From Erysipelotrichaceae bacterium (GTDB lineage Bacteria > Bacillota_I > Bacilli_A > Erysipelotrichales > Erysipelotrichaceae): a stretch of DNA of 64,000 nt. The stretch is from the NCBI GenBank assembly GCA_017432005.1, contig JAFRKA010000008.1, positions 1 through 64,000 of the forward strand, written 5' to 3'. This document shows, piece by piece, positions 7,843 through 15,988 of this stretch. Position numbers and translations under genes: made by a program. The notes beneath the pieces were generated by a model. It did not search any database and was not told the origin of the DNA. It saw nothing but the letters and a program-made list of their open reading frames with translations. How positions within the stretch are numbered: position 1 is the first letter of the stretch; every line of letters begins with the position of its first letter.

Positions 7843-8958
7843 TTATTCCATCATTTCTTTTGCCTGTTTCAAAAGATCGCTGATCGGAAGATGCTGAGGA
7901 CAGGCACCTTCACATTGTCTACAGGTGATACAGTCTGAAGCTCTGTGCCCTTCAGATGTCACCAGTTCATATTCTTTCCGGGCTTCTTCCATCTGACCGT
8001 TGCCAAGCTGTCTGTTGACGGCAGCGAAGATCTCCGGGATCCTTATATGCATCGGACAGCCTTCCGTACAGTAATGGCAGGCTTTACAAGGGATCGTTGA
8101 AGACTTGCCCAGGATACGCTGAGCCTCCTGGATAATCTTTTCTTCCTCTTCATTCAGCGGCTGGAAATCCTTCATATAGGAGAGATTGTCCTGCATCTGT
8201 TCGATATTGGACATTCCTGATAAAACAGTGATGATACCGTCCAGCGAAGCTACGAATCTGATCGCCCATGAAGCATAGGACATATCAGGATGATATTCCC
8301 TGAAGAGTTTCTTTACACCTTCAGGAGGATCAGCCAGTCTGCCGCCTTTTACCGGTTCCATAACCGTGATCGATACACCATGTCTTCTGGCCACTTCATA
8401 ATTGGCTCTGGAGGTAACAGCAGGATTCTCCCAGTCCGCATAATTGATCTGCAGCTGAATGAAATCGACTTCCGGATGTTCAGAAAGCAGCTTATCCAGC
8501 AGTTCAGGTCCCGCATGAAAGGAGAAACCGAAGTGCTTAATGAGCCCCTTCTCTTTCTGTTCCTTCACAAAATCCCAGATATGAAACTTGTCATAACGGG
8601 TATAGTTGTTCTCCATCAGGGCATGCAGAAGATAATAATCGAAATAACCGGCTCCCGTTCTTTTCAGACTGGTATAGAACTGCTTCTTGCAGGCCTTTTC
8701 CGTAGGCGCAAACAGGAAGGCATTTATCTTGCTGGCCAGTGTAAAAGTTTCTCGCGGATAACGTTCGACCAGTGCTTTTCTGATCGCTGTCTCCGAACCG
8801 GGATAGACATATGCCGTATCGAAATAAGTAAAACCGGCTTCCATGAACAGATCGACCATCTTCTTGACCTGTTCCACATCCGTAGTCAGTCCCTTTTTGG
8901 GAAGCCTCATCAGACCGAAACCCAGTTTCGGTGTCTGCTTTCCGAAATAATCCGACAT
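7843..8958 (-). CDS. Aldo/keto reductase with C-terminal 4Fe-4S ferredoxin domain
   Basis: 371 residues. Residues about 1-280 are an aldo/keto reductase TIM barrel, seen in FDTAYVYPGSE (Asp/Tyr of the tetrad) and the catalytic His/Lys region. The C-terminal 90 residues hold two Cys clusters (CKACHYCTEGC and CITCRQCEGAC) each followed by Pro, which would bind 4Fe-4S clusters. Such fusions are common in anaerobic Bacillota and are thought to couple carbonyl reduction to ferredoxin-type electron flow. The start has AAGGAGGGG at good spacing. Confidence 0.85.
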   Translation of the reverse strand: MSDYFGKQTPKLGFGLMRLPKKGLTTDVEQVKKMVDLFMEAGFTYFDTAYVYPGSETAIRKALVERYPRETFTLASKINAFLFAPTEKACKKQFYTSLKRTGAGYFDYYLLHALMENNYTRYDKFHIWDFVKEQKEKGLIKHFGFSFHAGPELLDKLLSEHPEVDFIQLQINYADWENPAVTSRANYEVARRHGVSITVMEPVKGGRLADPPEGVKKLFREYHPDMSYASWAIRFVASLDGIITVLSGMSNIEQMQDNLSYMKDFQPLNEEEEKIIQEAQRILGKSSTIPCKACHYCTEGCPMHIRIPEIFAAVNRQLGNGQMEEARKEYELVTSEGHRASDCITCRQCEGACPQHLPISDLLKQAKEMME

Positions 8959-9009
8959 GCGTTCCCCTCCTTCACTATGTCGTATTCATCTGCAATGATC
9001 TTTTTTTCA

Positions 9010-9040
9010 AAAAAACTCTCTTTTGATCTGAGAGTTTTTT
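9010..9040 (-). terminator. Terminator of the diguanylate cyclase gene
   Basis: Eleven-base-pair stem (9010-9020 with 9030-9040) and nine-base loop, followed on the minus strand by a long T-run. It lies between the diguanylate cyclase gene and the aldo/keto reductase gene. Confidence 0.8.
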
Positions 9041-9114
9041 GTCGTGTTCTGTAAGCATAAAAGCACAGATAACAGTTCCACTGCTCTCATCAGGCTCTTA
9101 TATCCGTGATCTTT

Positions 9115-10479
9115 CTATACTTCCGTACAGCTGTTTCTGGCACGTCTGTCGCCGATCGTCTGATAGTACTTCTTCTTGTATTCATACATGTTCTGATCAG
9201 CTCTGGCAAAGACCTGACGATATGATTCATCTTTTTCTTTGTCATATGAAGAATTACCGTAGGAGATATACAGATCCGCATCGTATTCTTTTTCTGATCT
9301 GTTGAATTTCTTGATATTGTTGCTTACTTCCTTAAGCAGATCATCAAGCTTATCCTCGCTGCGGTTGTCATGAATGATCGCAAATTCATCACCGCCGATC
9401 CTGTAGGTATTGGCAGCACCGAAGATCTCGGATATGGCTTTGGCTGTAGCCTTGATATAATCATCACCGCATTCATGACCGAAATTGTCGTTGAGTTCCT
9501 TCAGACTGTTAACGTCAAAGACGACGACTGTGAAATCAGCAGTCTTGTTTCTGATCTCTTCATTGAGCTGAGCGATCTTGTCGTGATATGCCGTTGAATT
9601 GCCGACACCGGTCAGAGAATCGGTATAAGCCTGGGCATGCATATAGTTGAGATAGACGTTCATGTCTTCCTGCATGTTGGCGATCTTCTTGCTTAAAAGT
9701 TCGAGTTCATCTCCCTCTTCCACTTCGACTTTATGTTCGATATTGTTTTCAAAACCGGCATACTCAGCCATCTCGCCCATCAGCATGTCGACGTTTTCCG
9801 AAAGCTTGACCAGGTTGGTATTGAGGTCATTCATCTTTTTGCGGACATTGTAGGTGATGTAATAGACGACAAGGATACCGATAGCGACGGATAAAGCGGC
9901 GATGACCGCAATAGAGAAAGAATACTTGTCGATCTGCTGCTGGAACCATTCCGCATTGAAATCGATGCCTATGATACCGGCAATGTTTCCTCTGGAATCA
10001 AAGACCGGAGAATAGGCACTGTAGAAATTGCCCCATCTGTCAGCAGCCGGAGCCGAGTCAACGCTCGCAACTCCCGTGCCTGCTTCTCTCAAGGCATCCG
10101 TCACCAGGACTTCTTCACCGAATTCACCCGGATCGACCGGATCAGGGTCCACGGTGAATACGAAAGTATCCGGACCGGTCTGCTTGACGGCATAGATGAA
10201 TTCGATATCGACGCTGTCCATGAACACTGTCAGCTGATCAGCGATATGTTTGAAATTCTCACCGCCGACATCTTCTTCCGTCAAAGCGCCCAGCATATCT
10301 CCGTCGATCGACTTTGCCGCTGAGTTGACGATATCGAGCATATTCTTGTTGATCAGCGAAGTCATGGCATATTTAGACTGATTCAGGATCACGACACCAA
10401 GAATAAGGTTGGTGACTATCAGCAGTATGCCGAACAGTAAAACATAACGGGTCGTGAAGCTGAGTTTATTCGTTTTCAT
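9115..10479 (-). CDS. Membrane diguanylate cyclase with extracytoplasmic sensor (GGDEF)
   Basis: 454 residues: an N-terminal transmembrane helix (about 12-32), a Cache-like extracytoplasmic sensor (about 33-185), a second helix (about 187-208), a HAMP-like linker and coiled coil, then a GGDEF domain (about 285-440). The active-site loop reads RIGGDEF, so cyclase activity making c-di-GMP from two GTP is expected. Other domain hallmarks are DSLTGVGNSTAYHD and FDVNSLKELNDNFGHECGD. AAGGT precedes the ATG, with a TATAAT -10 upstream. It is monocistronic. Confidence 0.85.
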   Translation of the reverse strand: MKTNKLSFTTRYVLLFGILLIVTNLILGVVILNQSKYAMTSLINKNMLDIVNSAAKSIDGDMLGALTEEDVGGENFKHIADQLTVFMDSVDIEFIYAVKQTGPDTFVFTVDPDPVDPGEFGEEVLVTDALREAGTGVASVDSAPAADRWGNFYSAYSPVFDSRGNIAGIIGIDFNAEWFQQQIDKYSFSIAVIAALSVAIGILVVYYITYNVRKKMNDLNTNLVKLSENVDMLMGEMAEYAGFENNIEHKVEVEEGDELELLSKKIANMQEDMNVYLNYMHAQAYTDSLTGVGNSTAYHDKIAQLNEEIRNKTADFTVVVFDVNSLKELNDNFGHECGDDYIKATAKAISEIFGAANTYRIGGDEFAIIHDNRSEDKLDDLLKEVSNNIKKFNRSEKEYDADLYISYGNSSYDKEKDESYRQVFARADQNMYEYKKKYYQTIGDRRARNSCTEV

Positions 10480-10586
10480 TATTCAATTACCTTAATATTT
10501 ATTATAAATCCGAACACGCTCATCTTTCCATCAGCATTTCTGATTTTTGTACTTTTATCCTGCCTTATATCAGCTAAAATAGAGAT

Positions 10587-10736
10587 ATGAACAGAAAAGA
10601 CAGGCTGCAGGAGCTGCTCAATCAGGGATATTCAGAAGAAGAGGCTCTTGAGCAGATAGAAGATGAGGAAGAAGAGGAACAGTTCCACTGGTTCATCCTC
10701 CAGGACATCATCAGACATAACCGTAACGAAAAATAA
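10587..10736 (+). CDS. Small acidic protein, 49 residues, unknown
   Basis: Begins MNRKDRLQELLNQGYSEEEA, continues with a run of Glu/Asp (EDEEEEE) and ends in an amphipathic WFILQDIIRHNRNEK tail. It looks like a helical cytoplasmic protein, and I do not recognise the family. The ATG has no SD site, but TAAAAT (10575-10580) ends six bases before it, the same leaderless layout as other genes in the window. The stop lies inside the terminator hairpin of the convergent purine operon. The codon pattern and promoter support a real gene, but this is not certain. Confidence 0.45.
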   Translation: MNRKDRLQELLNQGYSEEEALEQIEDEEEEEQFHWFILQDIIRHNRNEK

Positions 10737-10757
10737 AGCAGTTCATTGAACTGCTTT
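10735..10757 (-). terminator. Terminator of the purine operon
   Basis: Nine-base-pair stem AAAGCAGTT/AACTGCTTT (10735-10743 with 10749-10757), five-base loop, and T-rich tract in the minus direction. It overlaps the end of the small convergent gene. Confidence 0.7.
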
Positions 10758-10759
10758 AT

Positions 10760-11944
10760 TTAATGATGGAACAGCCTCAAGCCTGTAAAACACATGACCA
10801 TGCCATAGCGGTCACAGGTCGCAATGACATCATCGTCTCTGATCGAACCGCCCGGCTGTGCAACATAGCTGACACCGCTGCGATGTGCTCTTTCGATATT
10901 GTCGCCGAACGGAAAGAACGCATCTGATCCGAGCGAAACGCCGCTGATCGAAGACAGATATCCTCTTATCTCTTCATCACCTAACGGTTCAGGCCTTTCC
11001 GTAAAATACTTCTGCCAGATACCGTCTGCCGTGACATCTTCTTCATTCTTGTTGATATACCCGTCGATCACATTGTCTCTCATTGCCCGACCTAGATCTT
11101 TTCTGAAAGGCAGAGCCAGAACTTTCGGATGCTGACGCATAAACCAGGTATCGGCCTTGGAACCTGCCAGTCTCGTACAGTGGATCCTTGACTGCTGACC
11201 GGCACCTACACCAACCGTTTGTCCGTCAAAGGCGTAGACGACGGAATTGGATTGGGTATATTTGAGGGTTATCAGTGAAACGATCAGATCTCTTCTGACT
11301 TCATCAGTTATTTTTTTATTTTCAGTGACGATGTTGTCAAACAGTTCCCCGCTGATCAGTGAATCATTGTGTCCCTGTTCAAAGCTGATCCCGAAGACCT
11401 GCTTGGTCTCGATCGGATCGCAGTTATAATCGGGATCGATCCTGATGATACTGTAATTGCCGTTCTTCTTTTCTTTCAGGATCTTCAGTGCTTCTTCTTC
11501 ATAACCGGGAGCGATGACTCCGTCAGACACTTCTCTTCTGACCAGCCTGGCACTTGTCACATCGCAGATATCCGACAGAGCTATAAAATCACCATAGGAA
11601 CTAAGCCTGTCAGTTCCTCTGGCTCTGGCATAGGCACAGGCCAGTGGTGAATCATCCAGCCCTTCGACGTCATCCACGAAACAGCTCTTCTTTAAGACCG
11701 GTGAGAGTTTGATTCCGATCGCCGCACCGGCCGGAGAAACGTGCTTAAAACTGGCAGCAGCGGGAATCCCTGTAGCCTTATTCAGTTCTTTGACCAGCTG
11801 CCAGGAATTCAGGGCATCAAGAAAATTGATATATCCCGGTCTGCCGTTGAGCACTTCGACCGGAAGTTCCCTTCCGTCATTCATGTATATCCTGGATGGT
11901 TTCTGATTGGGATTACATCCGTATTTAAGTCCGATCTCTTTCAT
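10760..11944 (-). CDS. purH: Phosphoribosylaminoimidazolecarboxamide (AICAR) formyltransferase, stand-alone
   Basis: 394 residues corresponding to the AICAR transformylase half of PurH, without the N-terminal MGS-like IMP cyclohydrolase domain of the usual 510-residue bifunctional enzyme. Hallmarks are LKYGCNPNQKPSRIY, FKHVSPAGAA, GVGAGQQSR and the FFPFGDNIERA end. It transfers a formyl group from 10-formyl-THF to AICAR, making FAICAR in step 9 of purine synthesis. The ATG at 11944 is one base past the stop of the IMP cyclohydrolase gene (TGAAATG), with GGTGA as ribosome site. A longer reading upstream is open but would lie inside the previous gene, so it is rejected. Confidence 0.85.
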   Translation of the reverse strand: MKEIGLKYGCNPNQKPSRIYMNDGRELPVEVLNGRPGYINFLDALNSWQLVKELNKATGIPAAASFKHVSPAGAAIGIKLSPVLKKSCFVDDVEGLDDSPLACAYARARGTDRLSSYGDFIALSDICDVTSARLVRREVSDGVIAPGYEEEALKILKEKKNGNYSIIRIDPDYNCDPIETKQVFGISFEQGHNDSLISGELFDNIVTENKKITDEVRRDLIVSLITLKYTQSNSVVYAFDGQTVGVGAGQQSRIHCTRLAGSKADTWFMRQHPKVLALPFRKDLGRAMRDNVIDGYINKNEEDVTADGIWQKYFTERPEPLGDEEIRGYLSSISGVSLGSDAFFPFGDNIERAHRSGVSYVAQPGGSIRDDDVIATCDRYGMVMCFTGLRLFHH

Positions 11945-11945
11945 T

Positions 11946-12608
11946 TCATTCACCGTTTTTATTGAAGATCTTCTCTTTGGTACCGAAACGTACATAAAGC
12001 GAGATCCTGTTATCTTCGTTAAGTGATGACCACAGCTTTTCCGCAAACACTTCAAACGGATCAGTGATCATAAACTCGATAGGTTCAGTGGAAAAAGAAG
12101 GAAGCGGATCACCGTCATGATCGTAAGTGGAGATGAAATGACCATGACCGTTCAGTGCCGGATAATGATAATAAAGTCTGCTGCATCCTTCGTTTTCTCT
12201 TTTCAGGATTGCGATATCATGTCCTTCATCATCTACTAATGCCGAGATCCTTGGTGTATAGTTCGGCGCATCAGGTTCATATTCTCTTTCGCTCAACGCA
12301 CATTTCAGATCAGATCCGGAACTCAGATGATCATAGATCGTGTCGGTCTGATTTCCGTTAGTCACGATGATCTTGTCCTGATATTCTCTTATGGCGTTGT
12401 AGATGATGAGTGAAGGATCAGCGACCTTTGATTCATCATAGGCTCTGGTATACAGTACATCTTTATCTTTGACGAAGATCCTGTTGCGGCTGTTTTCACT
12501 TCTTCCCATGATGAAATAGGCGATGATTGTTTCATCAGCGTATCTTCCGCAGATTATCCCTCTTCCGGGATAGGCATTGTTTTTCAGGTATTCAAATAAA
12601 TCTGTCAT
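11946..12608 (-). CDS. purO: IMP cyclohydrolase, archaeal PurO type
   Basis: 220 residues of the PurO / PF07826 family, an NTN-hydrolase-fold IMP cyclohydrolase first known from archaea. Recognisable segments are YPGRGIICGR near residue 13, AYFIMGRSENSRNR around 30-43 and an inner PNYTPRISAL motif. It closes FAICAR to IMP, the last step of purine synthesis, and so supplies the activity missing from the adjacent AICAR transformylase. ATG 12608 overlaps the stop of the phosphoribosyltransferase gene by four bases, so the three genes form one coupled operon. Confidence 0.75.
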   Translation of the reverse strand: MTDLFEYLKNNAYPGRGIICGRYADETIIAYFIMGRSENSRNRIFVKDKDVLYTRAYDESKVADPSLIIYNAIREYQDKIIVTNGNQTDTIYDHLSSGSDLKCALSEREYEPDAPNYTPRISALVDDEGHDIAILKRENEGCSRLYYHYPALNGHGHFISTYDHDGDPLPSFSTEPIEFMITDPFEVFAEKLWSSLNEDNRISLYVRFGTKEKIFNKNGE

Positions 12609-13174
12609 TCGACGACCTCATACTCTCCTTCCGCATCTTTTCTGAACAAAGGCAGTTTTTCCAGATAGATCAGATCATCACGTTCGGCAGCCTTTCCTTC
12701 AGCCAGGATACAGGCTTTTCTGATCACATTGGCTCCAGCCTTCTTTACCAGTTCCTCCATTGCTTTTAAAGAATCACCGGTCGATACCACATCATCGATG
12801 ATGCAGACATCTTTTCCTTTAATAGCTTCGATATCACTGCCGTCGAGATAAAGATTCTGGACACTGACAGTGGTGATCGATCTGACGGAAATACTGACAG
12901 CATTCTTCATGTAGCTCTTCTCGCTCTTGCGGGCGACGATGAACTTCTTCAGACCGAGCTGTCTGCTTACTTCATAAGCAAGGGCAATGCCCTTGGCCTC
13001 AGCCGTAACGATCATGTCACATCTGCCGATCTTTTCTGCCAGCAGCGGTGCAGCTTTGGATACCAGTTCTGTGTCAGAGATGACTACGAAACTCGCATAA
13101 GCCAGATCATCGCTGATATCGACGAACGGCAGATCCCTTTTGACACCGGCAACTTCTATACTGTAATGGTCCAT
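12605..13174 (-). CDS. Purine phosphoribosyltransferase (adenine/xanthine PRT-like)
   Basis: 189 residues of the type I phosphoribosyltransferase family. The PRPP-binding loop is VCIIDDVVSTGDS (about residues 133-145), and an upstream TAEAKGIALAYEVSRQLG segment matches the adenine/xanthine PRT pattern. It would convert a free purine base and PRPP to the nucleotide, or could act as a PRPP/purine-sensing relative of PurR, which shares this domain but has an extra HTH absent here. It is the first gene of the operon. GGGGGAT precedes the ATG, and a terminator-type hairpin lies in its 5' leader. Confidence 0.75.
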   Translation of the reverse strand: MDHYSIEVAGVKRDLPFVDISDDLAYASFVVISDTELVSKAAPLLAEKIGRCDMIVTAEAKGIALAYEVSRQLGLKKFIVARKSEKSYMKNAVSISVRSITTVSVQNLYLDGSDIEAIKGKDVCIIDDVVSTGDSLKAMEELVKKAGANVIRKACILAEGKAAERDDLIYLEKLPLFRKDAEGEYEVVE

Positions 13175-13198
13175 ACTTTATCCCCCTCATCAGACAAT

Positions 13199-13283
13199 GA
13201 AAAAAGACCAGGCGAGGACCTGGATCTTTATTTACTGAGCTTTGACTGTTTCGGTATATTTATCATGCATACTCAGTCTATCT
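13199..13283 (-). promoter_or_regulatory. Candidate attenuator / riboswitch-like leader of the purine operon
   Basis: On the minus strand a TAAAAT -10 (13290-13295) would start a transcript near 13283. GACTGAG (13272-13278) can pair with CAGTC (13244-13248) or, exclusively, with CTCAGT (13234-13239). A terminator-type hairpin (13204-13228) with six U's follows. Only about 25 bases separate this hairpin from the first gene and they hold no promoter, so transcription must pass the hairpin. The sequence does not match the purine riboswitch as I know it. Confidence 0.45.
13204..13228 (-). terminator. Leader terminator hairpin
   Basis: CCAGG/CCTGG core extended by AAGA/TCTT across one bulged base, six-base loop, followed on the minus strand by a U-run. 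It may end the upstream alkyltransferase-like transcript as well as attenuate the purine operon. Confidence 0.65.
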
Positions 13284-13333
13284 GTTATCATTTTACCCTA
13301 TTTCGGCTGATGATGTTACAGAAGTGAGACTGC

Positions 13334-13636
13334 TCAGATATCTTCATGCCACTGATATTTTTTCAGATCGACTCTGTCATCAATGACTTCCACGCCGTCT
13401 TTTATCAGTCTTTCCCGCTGTTTGGCGATACCGTCAGCAAAATTTCGAGCCAGCATCCCCTTGCTGTTAACGACTTTATAGCAGGGATTTGCGAGCGTAT
13501 CCGGATTGTCGTGAAGGATGTTTCCGATCGCTCTGGCATAACCTTTATTTCCTAAAGCTGTGCCGATCTGGCCATATGTGACGACCTTGCCTTTGGGTAT
13601 CTCTCGCAGGTATTCGTATACTTCTTCTTTAAGCAT
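13334..13636 (-). CDS. MGMT-family (O6-alkylguanine alkyltransferase-like) protein
   Basis: 100 residues covering only the C-terminal DNA-binding and active-site domain of the Ogt/ATL family. Helix-turn-helix residues GKVVTYGQIGTALG (about 17-30), then NPCYKVVNSKG where the family has PCHRV(V). The acceptor Cys is kept and the His is Tyr. Stand-alone proteins of this size include alkyltransferase-like proteins that recruit excision repair, but those replace the Cys. This one may still transfer an alkyl group. The mRNA appears leaderless (TATAAT six bases before the ATG), divergent from the phospholipase-like gene. Confidence 0.75.
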   Translation of the reverse strand: MLKEEVYEYLREIPKGKVVTYGQIGTALGNKGYARAIGNILHDNPDTLANPCYKVVNSKGMLARNFADGIAKQRERLIKDGVEVIDDRVDLKKYQWHEDI

Positions 13637-13642
13637 GCTTTA

Positions 13643-13648
13643 ATTATA
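13643..13648 (-). promoter_or_regulatory. -10 box of a predicted leaderless promoter
   Basis: TATAAT on the minus strand ends six bases before the ATG at 13636. It interleaves with the divergent promoter of the 13686 gene. Confidence 0.55.
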
Positions 13649-13673
13649 ACTCAGTTTTAAAGTGTGATAAAAT

Positions 13674-13679
13674 TAGAAT
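13674..13679 (+). promoter_or_regulatory. -10 box of a predicted leaderless promoter
   Basis: TAGAAT ends six bases before the ATG at 13686. An overlapping extended -10 (TGATAAAAT, 13665-13673) would give a leader of about six bases. Neither arrangement leaves room for an SD site. Confidence 0.5.
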
Positions 13680-13685
13680 AATAAT

Positions 13686-14546
13686 ATGCCTACAACATAT
13701 GCTCATTGGCGTTTCGGCTGTGACTGTATCGAAGTACTTCCGGAAGATGTAAAAAAAGCCATCGATAAAAACCGTGCAATCTTCGATCTCGGTGTTCATG
13801 GCCCGGATATTTTTTTCTATGATCTGAAGCATCCCGAACTGCCGGAATACGGCTCACATATGCACACTGAGCCGGGATCTGTCTTCTTCGGCAGATGTCT
13901 TGAAGTATACAGGAACAACGCTGAAGATAAAGAAGCTATGCTGGCATATATCTTCGGTTTTCTGTCTCACTATGCCTTCGATTCGCAAGCCCATTCCTAT
14001 GTCGGAGTCAAAGATGCGTCATGTGACAGGCTGACTCACAACAAGATCGAAGCTGAATATGACGCTTATCTGATGAAAAAAGACGGTCGCAGCGTCAATC
14101 AGACCAAACGCAGTACACTGCTGAAGCCTGATCGTAATATCGCCAGGATTATCGCCCGTTTCTATCCTTTTTCAGAAAAAGAAATGTATAGAGGACTCAT
14201 TGCCCAGAAACTGATCATCAGCTTCTTCAATTCCCGTCTTGAACTGAAACGGAAGAGCTTCGACAGGATCCTGAGAAAAGCAAAAAAGCCTGACTATGCC
14301 GATCTGTTCGTCTATCCGTATGAAAGTGAACTCTGTGCCGATTCCAATCTCAGGCTCGACAAGCTGAAGGATAATGCACTGACAGTATACAAGGAACTAT
14401 CAGCCAATCTCTATGATGCCCTGAACGGGAAAACGCAGCTGTGTGAATACTTCGACCGGTTCAATTTCGATCCCGAACCGGATGAAAGGACATTCGTCCT
14501 TCCTTATGAAGAAGAGAAAAACTATATACCTGAAATACTCAGATAA
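13686..14546 (+). CDS. Zinc-dependent phospholipase C-like protein
   Basis: 286 residues of the Zn_dep_PLPC family. The N-terminus MPTTYAHWRFG supplies the first His ligand. GVHGPDIFFYD (around 37-47), YGSHMHTEP and FLSHYAFDSQAHSYV give further His and Asp ligands for the zinc site. Unlike secreted clostridial phospholipases there is no signal peptide, so the protein is cytoplasmic and its substrate is uncertain. The MFS gene follows after 26 bases with its own SD site and is probably co-transcribed. Confidence 0.75.
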   Translation: MPTTYAHWRFGCDCIEVLPEDVKKAIDKNRAIFDLGVHGPDIFFYDLKHPELPEYGSHMHTEPGSVFFGRCLEVYRNNAEDKEAMLAYIFGFLSHYAFDSQAHSYVGVKDASCDRLTHNKIEAEYDAYLMKKDGRSVNQTKRSTLLKPDRNIARIIARFYPFSEKEMYRGLIAQKLIISFFNSRLELKRKSFDRILRKAKKPDYADLFVYPYESELCADSNLRLDKLKDNALTVYKELSANLYDALNGKTQLCEYFDRFNFDPEPDERTFVLPYEEEKNYIPEILR

Positions 14547-14572
14547 AATAAACAGACAAGGAGATAAACATT

Positions 14573-15931
14573 ATGAAAGGTTTATTCAAGAAGATCAACG
14601 AGTCCAAGGTCTTTAAAGATCTCTCTGAACAGGAGTTCGCCTGGGTACTCTACGATGTCGGCAACTCGGCATTCACGATGCTGGGCTGTTCCCTGATCCC
14701 GATCTGGTTCAAATCACTGGCTATCGGCGATGCTCCGGGACAGATCAGCGGTGATAACGCTACAGCCTACTGGGCTTTGGCGACCAGTCTGGTAACTGTC
14801 GTCGTAGCTCTTATCGGACCGGTATGCGGTGCGATCGCTGACCACAAGGACACCAAGAAAGCTGTCTTCACCACGTCTGTTGCGATCGGTGTCATCGGCT
14901 GTGTCATCAACGGTTTTGCGAGCAGCTGGATGCTTTTCCTGATCATCTACATCCTGGCCAAGATCGCCTATCAGGCATCACTTACTTTCTATGATTCAAT
15001 GCTGAATGACGTCACGACTGATGACCGTGCTGATGCTGTATCAGCCTATGGCTATGCCTGGGGCTATATCGGATCATGCATTCCGTTCACTGTCGCTCTG
15101 ATTGCCTATGTCATGGGACCGGATATGCTGGGTATCATCTCCGGCACCATCTCGCGCATGATCGGTTTCATCGTCACGGCTGCCTGGTGGTGGATCGTAA
15201 CTGTTCCGCTCCTTGGATCATATAAGCAGATCAACTACTCTTCTGATGAAAAAGGTGCTATCAGTAAAGAGTTCAAAAAGATTTTTGCTACTTTAAAAAG
15301 GATCGCCAGCAGAGACAAGAAAGTCCTCTACTTCCTGATCGCCTTCTTCCTCTATATCGACGGTGTCGGTACGATCATCGACAACTGTATCAATATCGGT
15401 ACGGACCTCGGTCTGAATACGGTCGGACAGGTCATCTTCCTGCTGCTGACGCAGGTCGTCGCCTGGATCGGTTCACTGGTCTTTGCGAAACTGTCCAAGA
15501 AGAAAGATACTGTTGCCCTGATCCAGATCTGTATCCTGGGATATACCGCTGTCTGTCTGTATGCCCTGACCCTGACCAAACTCTGGCAGTTTGCCGTCAT
15601 GGCCTTCGGTGTCGGCTGCTTCCAGGGTTCGATCCAGTCACTGTCCAGAAGCTACTACTCTAAGATCATTCCGGATGAGAACTCCGGTGAATACTTCGGT
15701 ATCTATGATATCTTTGCGAAAGGCGCATCCTTCCTGGGTTCTTTCCTGATCTATGTCGTCAAGAAGATCGGTATCAGGACCGGCGGCGTCTTCAATATCT
15801 TCGGTGCCGAGATCAAGAGTATCAACGTTGCGATCGGTCTGCTGGCATTCTTCTTCATCATCGGACTCTTCTATGTCAGAGCTGCCGATAAACAGCCACA
15901 ATCCGAAGAATCCAAACCGGATATCCAGTAA
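14573..15931 (+). CDS. MFS transporter, UMF1 (Atg22-like) family
   Basis: 452 residues with 11-12 hydrophobic spans. The start FAWVLYDVGNSAFTML and the SLSRSYYSKIIPDENSGEYFGIYDIF segment (near 355-380) are signatures of the UMF1/Atg22-like major facilitator subfamily. The transported solute is unknown; amino-acid export is known for yeast Atg22. The start has AAGGAGATAAAC. A terminator follows immediately. Confidence 0.8.
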   Translation: MKGLFKKINESKVFKDLSEQEFAWVLYDVGNSAFTMLGCSLIPIWFKSLAIGDAPGQISGDNATAYWALATSLVTVVVALIGPVCGAIADHKDTKKAVFTTSVAIGVIGCVINGFASSWMLFLIIYILAKIAYQASLTFYDSMLNDVTTDDRADAVSAYGYAWGYIGSCIPFTVALIAYVMGPDMLGIISGTISRMIGFIVTAAWWWIVTVPLLGSYKQINYSSDEKGAISKEFKKIFATLKRIASRDKKVLYFLIAFFLYIDGVGTIIDNCINIGTDLGLNTVGQVIFLLLTQVVAWIGSLVFAKLSKKKDTVALIQICILGYTAVCLYALTLTKLWQFAVMAFGVGCFQGSIQSLSRSYYSKIIPDENSGEYFGIYDIFAKGASFLGSFLIYVVKKIGIRTGGVFNIFGAEIKSINVAIGLLAFFFIIGLFYVRAADKQPQSEESKPDIQ

Positions 15932-15952
15932 GGCGGAATAAAATCCGCCTTT
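15930..15952 (+). terminator. Terminator after the MFS gene
   Basis: Eight-base-pair stem AAGGCGGA/TCCGCCTT (15930-15937 with 15944-15951), six-base loop, T-rich tail. It begins inside the stop codon of the MFS gene. Confidence 0.75.
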
Positions 15953-15988
15953 CTTTCTGCCTCTTACTGCAGGTAAAATAAAACTGTT

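Noticed and set aside
8290..9054. A 254-codon open frame on the plus strand
   Set aside because: It is antisense to the aldo/keto reductase, with no recognisable domain.
11945..12055. Longer start for the AICAR transformylase
   Set aside because: The extra 37 residues lie inside the IMP cyclohydrolase gene and do not match the family; the start at 11944 has GGTGA and one-base spacing.
13196..13295. T-box, purine or tetrahydrofolate riboswitch
   Set aside because: No T-box motif (AGGGTGGNACCGCG) and the conserved cores of the purine and tetrahydrofolate classes are absent; kept only as an unclassified attenuator candidate.
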